This document shows, in pieces, positions 8,383 through 14,394 of a stretch of 14,394 nucleotides of DNA. How positions within the stretch are numbered: the stretch's first letter is position 1; each line of letters starts with the position of its first letter. Below the pieces are notes generated by a model, which was not told where the DNA came from, made no database searches, and worked only from the letters and a program-made list of their open reading frames with translations. The DNA comes from Phlegmacium glaucopus (Eukaryota > Basidiomycota > Agaricomycetes > Agaricales > Cortinariaceae): assembly GCA_015039465.1 (NCBI GenBank), contig MU130010.1:1-14394 (forward strand), in the 5' to 3' direction. Both the position numbers and the translations under genes were made by a program.

Positions 8383-10717
8383 ATGGCCCATCCACGCCGT
8401 CGCATAGCTCCTCCTCCGTCTTCCTTCCCTTTCCCTTTTCAATCTCACCTAGGTAACCCAGATCCTGGTCTTTCAATCCCAGGCTTTTCAACTCGTCGCG
8501 CATCTCTGGATTCAGCATTCGCAATGTCTGCAGACATGGACCACCCCCTCCACTCAGGCTCCCTCAACGACCTCAGAAAACCAGTTGCCCCCTTCATGGA
8601 CTCTCTTTCACGTTCTTCATCTTCAAACTCCATTTATCGTGCTAGCGCAGCTGCAAACATGATGCTCCCAGGGGATTCTAGACCCAACACTCCTCCTATA
8701 CCACACAAACCTTCTGTCCCTTCTTTCCGCGCACCCTTTCTAGCACCCTCTTCTCGGCCCGGTTCCTCCTTATGGTCACCACCAACATACAACGCACAAC
8801 TCATCTCTTATTCTGTCCCCTCACCAAATGCGTCAACATCCGCACTTCCTTTCGCAATATCAAGGACCAAACCACCCCTTCCTTCTACTCGATTACCTGC
8901 TCCCATTGATAAATCTGAAAAACCATGGTTGTCAAATCCAGAACGAGGAACCAGACTTTCCTATTGGTCTACTTTAGCCTGCATCCTCTTAGGTTTAGCA
9001 GGTGCCGCTATCCTCTGCTGGCGAGGCGTTTCAACCGTTCTCCTCCTCGACCAATCCAAACTATGCCTAGTCCTCTCCGAAGATTTCTCATCTCAAGACC
9101 TCGATACTTCTACATGGACAAAAGACGTCGAATTAGGTGGTTTCGGCAACGGGGAATTCCAAATGACGACCGATTCAACTTCCAATCTATTCGTTTCAAA
9201 CGGTCAATTATACATCATGCCTACTTTGACTTCCGATACCATTCCATTGGCTACTATTTTGGACGGGGGTAATTTTACATTGCAAGGCTGTACGACAGCA
9301 AATCAGACGGCTTGCTCCGTTGAAAGTAATCAGAGTTTGGGAACCGTTATCAATCCAGTACAGAGTGCAAGGATCACTACACAGGGAAAGAAAAACATTA
9401 GATTTGGCAAGGTGGAGGTTAGAGCAAAATTGCCCAGAGGGTATGTTCTTTTTCTCTTGTCTTGCTTCCCTCCTCACCTTATCACTTCCTCCAGCGACTG
9501 GTTATGGCCTGCAATATGGATGTTACCAGAAAATAATACCTACGGTCCTTGGCCTGCCTCGGGAGAAATAGATATCGTGGAAGCAAGAGGGAATGGACCG
9601 ACGTATCCTGCACAAGGATCCAATTTCGTGAGGAGTTCACTCAACTATGGTCCATTTCCATCCGTTTTGAATCAAATATATGGGTGGTCAGTCTTTTTTG
9701 TTCCTCATTTCCTTTCCTTTACCCAACGCTCTTGATCAGGTTCTCACTAAAACGTTCCTCATTCGACCAATCATTCCACACCTACACACTCGAATGGGAT
9801 TCCAACTTTATGAGGTTCTATACTGACTCACGATTACACGCCATGCTGGAAACACAAACACAAACTCAGACGATTGGAGGGAACAAGAAATCGTTTTGGG
9901 ATAAAGCAGGCTTTCCGTTGACGGCTGTCAATGGGAGTTCGGGAGCACAAGTCGTCGTGACGAATCCGTGGGCAGGGAGCGGGGATATGGCTCCTTTTGA
10001 TCAGTGTGGGTCTTTGTCTCCGAGTCGTGTCGATTCCGATCCCGACTGGAAGACGCTTGGATTTTCGTTGCTCATAAATTGATCCTTTTTCTCTAGCATT
10101 TTATTTAATCATCAACTTGGCAGCTGGGGGTACTTCAGGTTGGTTTCCAGATAACAAAGGTGGTAAACCGTGGTATGATGGGTCGTTGAGTATGTTGTTT
10201 TCTTTTTTTTTCGGTTTCTTTCGGGTCTTCCTGATCCCCCTCTTTGCCCCTTGCTTTTACCAACACACAAAAGAAAACCTTAACTAACCTACTCCCCTTC
10301 TTTGTAGCTGCCATGCGTGATTTCGCACGGGCACAGGATGTTTGGAGCGCAACTTGGCCGACTAATCCAGATGATCGCGCATTTAGGATGTGAGTTCAAT
10401 TTTTTTTTTGGGTTTTTGTTTGTGCTATTCTGGCATTCTGCTGGGCTTTCACCTCGGGTTTCGTCGCAGTTTCTTGCCTCTCGATTGGATTCCACTCCAA
10501 TGTGGGGTTGACCTCTCTTTTTTAAGATCCTTCGTTTCTCTATCTTGATTTCTTTTTACATTGCATTGTTGGTTGTGAAGATACTGTGTTGACGCCTCTG
10601 ATTTTATTGCCTTTCTGTCTCCGAGTCTTATATTTATCTCTTCTTTTCCGTTCTATTTCTTTTATTGACACTGTCCTTGTTTTTAGTGATTATGTGAAGA
10701 TGTGGGAGAAGTGTTGA
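8383..10717 (+). CDS. KRE6: KRE6/SKN1-type beta-glucan synthesis protein (GH16)
   Basis: Type II membrane protein of the secretory pathway. From family knowledge, Kre6/Skn1 proteins are needed for beta-1,6-glucan and resemble GH16 glucanases/transglycosylases. Exons: 8383-9440, 9495-9686, 9740-10005, 10097-10189, 10308-10389, 10687-10717. They sum to 1,722 nt (573 aa), all GT-AG and in phase. Seen: a Ser/Pro-rich cytosolic N-terminus (1-190), one membrane segment (about 196-223), then a lumenal domain starting SEDFSS. The motif DWLWPAIWMLP (354-364) is followed by the catalytic GEIDIVEARGN, with acidic residues E377, D379 and E382. GGTSGWFPDNKGGKPWYDG and a DYVKMWEKC end also match the family. 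Several N-glycosylation sequons (NFT, NQT, NQS, NNT) lie in the lumenal part. It is shorter than yeast Kre6, mostly in the N-terminal tail. It is divergent from the GT2 gene. Confidence 0.93.
10390..10686 (+). other. Long terminal intron of the KRE6-type gene
   Basis: At 297 nt this is the longest of the five introns; the others are 53-118 nt. It separates ...DDRAFRI from a 31-nt last exon encoding DYVKMWEKC. The donor is GTGAGT, preceded by AT. If retained, the frame reads ATG-TGA, giving a protein ending ...AFRM that lacks the last nine residues. The 3' half is strongly pyrimidine-rich, ending TTTTTAG. Confidence 0.75.
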
Positions 10718-11192
10718 TTCCGACTACGCAATAATTTGTGGGAGAAGGTCCGAGACCATGGACCCTTTTGCGAATACTATATGGACCTTTGAGCTTTGGC
10801 TAGTATTGAACACTCATAGTTGGATGACAGAGGTAGCAGATATTCTGAACTGCCAGGTTTCTCTACCACTTAATCCTTTTATTTTTTCTTGCCCATGACT
10901 GCTGCTTTCAACATCTTGACATTCTTGGTACTGGATTACCCTTACATTTGGACTTGTAACCCTACAGACTCTGGGCCACCATGTACCACATAATGGTATA
11001 TATTTCATACTGTACCAGTCAATCAATTCACCTTGCTTGGGGGCCATTGCTTTCCATGGCATTTATGAGTCCCTTTTCCCCCTCTAAAGTCTAGACACAA
11101 ACATAGATTGCAGCAACTGCCTCCTTTCCTCTACAATGTGATATACCTAGAGGTTTTTGGTTTAAGTTGATTGAGCCACTGTAGTAAGCCAA
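10718..11192. other. 3' flank of the KRE6-type gene
   Basis: This should contain the 3' UTR. No gene is recognised. A minus-strand frame at 10814-11062 starts with ATG and spans 82 codons but shows no motif or neighbourhood support. I could not locate a clear polyadenylation signal. Confidence 0.4.
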
Positions 11193-11387
11193 ATGTCTTC
11201 CAGTATCAATTCCATCATAAAACCAAATCTATCCTGGTCCTGGATCAGAACAAAACTGTACTGTAAACAGTGTAAAGTGAGGTTCACACCATACAACTCC
11301 TGCCAGTCAGGCCCAGTCTCATTATGTGATGCCCATTATGAGGAAGATCAACCAACAAATCAATATGCAATACAGTTTATGGCATAG
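11193..11387 (+). CDS. Small protein with a degenerate GATA-type zinc finger
   Basis: A 64-residue frame starting at ATG (an in-frame TGA lies upstream at 11172). Residues 27-51 have the spacing C-x2-C-x17-C-x2-H: CKQC, then KVRFTP, then GPVSLC, then DAH. GATA fingers have C-x2-C-x17/18-C-x2-C with TP after the first pair and LCNAC at the end. Here TP and LC fall at the same places, but the last Cys is His and the usual Trp after TP is absent. The frame could be a remnant exon of a GATA factor, part of a mobile element (a copia LTR begins 248 bp downstream) or a chance match. No introns or regulatory sequence are evident. Confidence 0.35.
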   Translation: MSSSINSIIKPNLSWSWIRTKLYCKQCKVRFTPYNSCQSGPVSLCDAHYEEDQPTNQYAIQFMA

Positions 11388-11635
11388 TATTACTAATTAG
11401 TGAAGCTATTGTTATTTAATAGAGACATCTTCACATTATGGTATTACCAGATAACATCAGGCACTGACAGGCAGACCTATTTGGGTTTGTGCATCATAGA
11501 TATAGTGAAGAATGATCATAGATTAGAATACAGTCTTTGAGCAGGTGATCAATGTGACAAGCGTGACACTGTGACAGGCTTCTGTCTCTTGCTAACTCTC
11601 ATTCTTGACAATAAGCCATGAACCTGTGCCTTCAG
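11388..11635. other. Spacer before the copia LTR
   Basis: No gene or clear repeat. A short cluster of TGACA/TGACAC strings lies at about 11556-11577. It ends at TTCAG (11631-11635), which would be the 5-bp target-site copy if the LTR begins at 11636; the matching copy cannot be checked because the far LTR is not seen. Confidence 0.4.
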
Positions 11636-11715
11636 TGTTGAAATTGCATAGAAATATTATACAGTCTCCTTCCATTTTCATACACATACTATTGTTACAT
11701 ACTTTGTCACATAAC

Positions 11716-11751
11716 ACCTCAGCATCGTTCTCAACCGCTTGTCGCTGAGGT
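11716..11751 (+). repeat. Hairpin over the putative splice donor in the first leader copy
   Basis: ACCTCAGC (11716-11723) and GCTGAGGT (11744-11751) form a perfect 8-bp stem with a 20-nt loop. The last two bases of the 3' arm are the GT of the putative intron donor, so folding would hide the donor. Confidence 0.5.
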
Positions 11752-11820
11752 ATGTCTTTCATTTCGTACACTCATTACTATGTTCATTTAATATCATTTA
11801 GAACACTTATTTTAATAGGT
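11725..11820 (+). repeat. Leader segment, copy 1, carrying a 52-bp intron-like insert
   Basis: The left part (11725-11749, ending CGTCGCTGAG-like) and the right part (11802-11820, AACACTTATTTTAATAGGT) are separated by 11750-11801. This insert starts GTATGT and ends TTTAG. Its length matches the shortest introns of the neighbouring genes. Copy 2 at 11847-11890 has the two parts joined without it. Confidence 0.85.
11750..11801 (+). other. Putative 52-nt spliceosomal intron inside the LTR
   Basis: Donor GCTGAG/GTATGT and acceptor ATCATTTAG/AACAC. Removing it gives exactly the junction present in copy 2 (GCTGAGAACAC). A deletion using the AG shared by both edges would leave the same product, so the reading as an intron rests on the GT-AG edges, the GTATGT donor and the length. 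Confidence 0.55.
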
Positions 11821-11846
11821 AATAGTAAATTAGTAATTATATAGTG

Positions 11847-11890
11847 TCGTTCTCAACCGCTCGTCGCTGAGAACACTTATTTTAATAGGT
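11847..11890 (+). repeat. Leader segment, copy 2, lacking the insert
   Basis: Matches copy 1 outside the insert except for one T/C change in the left part. It runs directly into the primer-binding site. GTTCTCA (11849-11855) and TGAGAAC (11868-11874) form a perfect 7-bp stem with a 12-nt loop. This pairing exists only when the two parts are joined. Confidence 0.85.
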
Positions 11891-11900
11891 TATGGGCCCC
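11888..11900 (+). promoter_or_regulatory. Copia-type primer-binding site (initiator tRNA-Met anticodon arm)
   Basis: GGTTATGGGCCC is complementary to the anticodon stem-loop of initiator tRNA-Met, including its CAU anticodon. From established knowledge, Drosophila copia primes from an internal fragment of this tRNA at an identical string. Its place just after the LTR fixes both the family and the orientation. Confidence 0.8.
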
Positions 11901-12049
11901 GGAAACCGCCTCTAAGCAGTGCCACATAATTTCGAAGCATCAGCAAGAATCCATGTATTCTCTGAACTTCAGACATATCATGCACATTCCCTGCCACCTC
12001 TCGAATAACAGCAGCTTCTCGCGACATATAACACCATAATTCCTACTCC

Positions 12050-12683
12050 ATGTCAAATTCTGACAACCTCACTTCCTCCGACTCTCGTAACTTCGAAAAA
12101 CTTAATCATGGCAATTTCCATACTTGGGAAATCTATATTAAGGCCGAGCTTATGAAACACGGAGTCTGGAGGCTATGCTCTGGAGAAGAAATCTCACTCA
12201 GCATACCCGAGGACCCAGGAGAACCCTTACTCGCCACCCGTGCTGACGCTGCAAAGCTCACAGAACACAATAAGTTCTGTTGAGAGTACTGTGAAGATGT
12301 TTGTCACTACAACAAAGCCCTACGACAAAACAATCAAGCTATTGGAATTATCACTCAATCAGTAGAACTGGAACAGCTTGTTCATTTCAAGGAGAAAACC
12401 ACTGTGAAAGATGTTTGGGCCGCAATCAAAACCCAACATGCAGATGGTCAACACAGGCCTAACCCCATTCTACATAAAGATGGGTATGCTCGAGAGAAAA
12501 TATGTTGAAGGCAAAGACTTAAACACTCATTTCAATACCATCATCTTGGAAAACCGGAAATTGGGACTCAAAGCATTTGACAATGAGTTTCTAGCCCAGC
12601 TACTACTAATGTCACTTCCATGCGACTCTGTAACCTGGGAATCCCTCACCGTCTCACTACTTCAATCAGTCACCGAAACGTAG
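12050..12683 (+). pseudogene. Broken copia gag
   Basis: The first frame starts at ATG 12050 and reads FEKLNHGNFHTW, then a conserved W and GEE, in the style of the copia gag N-terminal domain (k-L-x-G-x-N-[FY]-x-x-W). It meets a TGA at 12281-12283, stays open in the same frame, then meets another stop at 12506-12508. Gag-like sequence continues in another frame, up to the TAG at 12681-12683 (KYVEGKDLNTHFN, LLLMSLPCDSVTWESL). The switch lies between about 12435 and 12465 and needs a net one-base change. With one nonsense codon, one frameshift and no zinc knuckle, this copy cannot make normal Gag unless the stop is read through and the frame shifts. Confidence 0.75.
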
Positions 12684-12720
12684 TGATGGTCAAGGGTAAC
12701 CCCGGGGTGGAATTAGGCTG

Positions 12721-12793
12721 ACCCTTACCCTTACCCTCCAAAAACCCTTACCCTTGGCTGAGGGTAAGGGTTTTGGAGGGTAAGGGTAAGGGT
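12721..12793. repeat. Large inverted repeat with G-quadruplex pattern
   Basis: The left arm 12721-12754 (built from CCCTTA units) and the right arm 12761-12793 (AGGGTAAGGG...) are near-perfect complements, differing by one extra A in a five-A run. The loop is TGGCTG. The right arm has five GGG tracts (12762, 12768, 12778, 12784, 12790) with loops of 3, 7, 3 and 3 nt. The repeat unit is TAAGGG, not the telomeric TTAGGG. Confidence 0.9.
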
Positions 12794-13004
12794 TTCTGAG
12801 GGGTTGGAGGGTAAGAAACCCCAGCAGGGTTTAGTGCAAGGGTTTGGTCCAAATCCTTCCTCAAGCTTCACTTTCATTATTTCATAGCGAAAGGACGTTA
12901 CGACTTACCTTCACCTGGCGTATACAGACTTACATAGTATAAATTGAATACTGCTCGATAAAACAACCTTCCTCCCTTGCCTACAGACACAACAAAAAGT
13001 ACAT

Positions 13005-13407
13005 ATGTTCGAAGTGTATCCAGATAAACAGGTAGATGTTCATTATGAGGTAGTTGGTACGGGAACAACTACTCAGCAAACTGCAATAGTACTGACTCTA
13101 CCGGATCTGCTGTTACATCTTGTAATTACAGTTAAAAACATCTACTCACTCGCTCCAAACGTATGAGGAAACTCTGATAACCTGCTCGATCCTCAGACAT
13201 TTCTGGAGGACTTCAAAACTCCCGTATTCGATGATGCGCAACTCATAAACCTCGGTCATACATCGTCAGAAGAAGAAACTTCTCGTCATGTACGAACCGT
13301 AACCACTTTGCGCTTTGGCTCTCATCGCACCACCGATCTCGACCCTGCATGCCCCGAAACCACTACCGGCGACCTTGTTGACGTACTCCACACAGGTAAT
13401 CCATAAC
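13005..13407 (+). pseudogene. Unrecognised open frame interrupted by one TGA
   Basis: From ATG 13005 the frame runs 53 codons to a TGA at 13164-13166, then stays open in the same frame for about 79 more codons to a TAA near 13407. The first part contains VVGTGTTTQQTA and LVITVKNIYSLAPN, loosely like the end of a copia protease domain (G-x-G ... LKNVYYVPN), but there is no DSGA-type active site. The second part is acidic and polar (TSSEEETSRHVRT). It could be decayed copia pol displaced from gag, or unrelated. I would not assign a function. Confidence 0.25.
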
Positions 13408-14039
13408 ATTACACGGATATGGAAGTCGAAACTACTGACTACGCAGCGGATTTACACACCTCTAGCCGGAAAGTTCCGTAAACTTTCATAGCAAAACCTT
13501 GGTCAGTGCCGCTCCCGACTCTACTGCTCTCGTACGGCTCAGCTGTTTTCTGAGTAGAAAGTTCCAAAACCAGTCCTTACGTCTCTACCCACTCACCCTG
13601 TATTTACGTAGCAGTACTCGATTCTTCTGTACCTACCTCGGTAGTAGATCCTCAACACAGCTCCTCCTCCCCTTAAGTCGTTCTTATCTGCGTTCGCGAC
13701 GTAAAAACCGGAGGACACCCAGTCTTCCGAGCCAACGCTACAACCGGAACCGTCTAAAAGGGAACGTTGTGGGAAAACAGCTAAGTTATGAGGGTGACCG
13801 AAGTCGACGGAAGAAGAAAACCGTAAACAGTAGACATACTGGGGATATAGGTGTTATTGGTGTAAATTGGTATCTAAAGAAAAAGTTAACTAAGAAAAAA
13901 CTTTTAGTTCTACTCCACCTCCGTCGGTACCGACACAAACTTAGACCTGGTAAATCCGTGACCATGACCTGATCTGTGGAAAACTGATGTAGAAGCCTAA
14001 ACTCACCCGAGCAAAGCCATTAGTTGTTCATCACTACCC

Positions 14040-14060
14040 GTCCCCAAACCCTTTGGGGAC
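14040..14060. repeat. Perfect 9-bp hairpin
   Basis: GTCCCCAAA (14040-14048) and TTTGGGGAC (14052-14060) flank a CCC loop. It lies just right of the candidate element end at 14036. G/C-rich subterminal palindromes of this kind are common in DNA transposon ends. Confidence 0.9.
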
Positions 14061-14066
14061 CCCATG

Positions 14067-14134
14067 TTCCCATTCCCATTCCTCCCAGTCCCAGTCCCAT
14101 GTCTAAAAAACTGGGAACTTTTTGGGAATGGGAA
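14067..14134. repeat. C-tract array and inverted repeat
   Basis: TTCCCATTCCC (14067-14077) and GGGAATGGGAA (14124-14134) are exact 11-bp complements. Between them CCCAGT units recur. Plus-strand CCC tracts at 14069, 14075, 14084, 14090 and 14096 (loops 3, 6, 3, 3) give a canonical G-quadruplex pattern on the minus strand, much like the array at 12762-12792. Confidence 0.85.
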
Positions 14135-14160
14135 GACCTCCCCAGTCCCTTAAAAACCCT

Positions 14161-14394
14161 TAAAAATAAAGAGACTATAGTCTCACTAGATTGACAACAC
14201 ATAGATTTTTTAACTGAAATTTAGTCTCTTTTTCATTAGATTTCTCCAGAGTGACGAAAGTGTTGTTAGTCATCGAATTTTATGATCAGTTTGGGAGAGA
14301 TAAAGTAAATTTTAGATAACGATTTTGGATTTGTGGAAATTGTGGGACTTGTACAAAATTTATTATCGATGAAACTTCCGAGGAAACCTAATGT
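14161..14394. other. A/T-rich end of window with palindromes
   Basis: No gene is recognised. GAGACTATAGTCTC (14171-14184) is a perfect 14-bp palindrome. AAAGAGACTA (14168-14177) also pairs with TAGTCTCTTT (14222-14231), so two alternative folds compete. The rest is A/T-rich with no open frame of note; the enclosing element may continue beyond the window. Confidence 0.5.

Larger units (their letters stand above)
11636..11887 (+). repeat. Copia 5' LTR
   Basis: It begins TGTTGAAATTGC, a start typical of copia LTRs. The right edge is placed by the primer-binding site immediately after ...TTTTAATA. The end is TA rather than the usual CA, so either this base has mutated or the edge is off by a few bases. 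It contains the duplicated leader segments described separately. Length is about 252 bp. Confidence 0.6.
11636..12683 (+). mobile_element. 5' part of a degraded Ty1/copia retrotransposon
   Basis: The order is LTR (about 11636-11887), primer-binding site (11888-11900), leader, then a gag-like frame from 12050. Gag is interrupted and ends near 12683. No integrase, reverse transcriptase, RNase H or 3' LTR is recognisable further right, so the element is truncated or disrupted. The junction at about 12680 coincides with the start of a different repeat-rich sequence. Confidence 0.7.
12681..14036. mobile_element. Candidate non-autonomous DNA transposon (hAT-like ends), weak
   Basis: TAGTGATGGTCAA (12681-12693) and the reverse complement of 14024-14036 (TAGTGATGAACAA) match at 11 of 13 positions and face inward. 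The TAGTGATG start is in the style of hAT ends. The left end is followed by G/C-rich inverted repeats. Against this, no 8-bp target duplication is visible (CCGAAACG on the left, CCCGTCCC on the right), no transposase is seen and the repeat match ends after 13 bases. The left boundary does coincide with the end of gag similarity. Confidence 0.25.

Noticed and set aside
8925..9272. 115-codon frame in KRE6 exon 1
   Set aside because: It is an out-of-frame shadow of the GH16 coding sequence, basic and without a family match.
10814..11062. 82-codon minus-strand frame downstream of KRE6
   Set aside because: No motif, no homology I recognise, and it lies in the likely 3' UTR/flank of a plus-strand gene.
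12721..12793. Telomere-like repeats (CCCTTA/TAAGGG)
   Set aside because: The unit is TAAGGG/CCCTTA, not TTAGGG/CCCTAA, and it is arranged as an inverted repeat rather than a head-to-tail tract.
13499..13972. 157-codon plus-strand frame
   Set aside because: It begins at TTG rather than ATG, has no recognisable domain, and its basic tail looks compositional. It lies in repeat-rich decayed DNA.
1..14394. tRNA, rRNA and CRISPR features
   Set aside because: No A-box/B-box pair, rRNA core or regularly spaced repeat-spacer array was seen on either strand by reading.

Overview
The window looks like fungal nuclear DNA, most likely from a basidiomycete and possibly a Tremellomycete. The evidence is two densely interrupted cell-wall genes (19 and 5 introns) whose introns are mostly 48-90 nt, with GTATGT/GTGAGT/GTAAGT donors. 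The two protein families and a degraded Ty1/copia retrotransposon fit this. The clade is inferred from gene style; no marker gene is present.

Layout. Positions 1-3128 are largely gene-poor. They hold a 31-bp tandem repeat (44-136), several palindromes, a 46-bp hairpin (924-969) and one doubtful open frame (1276-1914). Positions 3129-8261 on the minus strand hold a 20-exon gene for a processive-type family 2 glycosyltransferase, resembling the fungal GT2 proteins needed for hyphal growth on surfaces. Its exons sum to 3,162 nt (1,053 codons plus stop), and every junction keeps frame. Positions 8383-10717 on the plus strand hold a 6-exon KRE6/SKN1-type gene (573 codons plus stop), a type II membrane protein with a GH16 domain tied to beta-glucan assembly. 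The two start codons are 121 bp apart, head to head. Near the midpoint of that gap is a perfect CRE palindrome, TGACGTCA, next to a GATA site. This suggests joint control of two cell-surface glycan genes.

Right of KRE6 lies a short frame encoding a GATA-like zinc finger whose last cysteine is histidine (11193-11387). It is followed by the 5' part of a copia element: an LTR (about 11636-11887), a primer-binding site matching the initiator tRNA-Met anticodon arm (11888-11900), and a broken gag (12050-12683). From 12681 to the end the DNA is unrecognised. It is rich in inverted repeats, G-tract/C-tract arrays and decayed open frames, and may be one or two non-autonomous DNA transposons.

The most unusual signal is inside the copia LTR. 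A leader segment occurs twice. The first copy carries a 52-bp insert with a GTATGT start and TTTAG end; the second lacks exactly that insert. This looks like an intron-containing copy beside its own spliced copy. The two forms also predict different hairpins around the junction.
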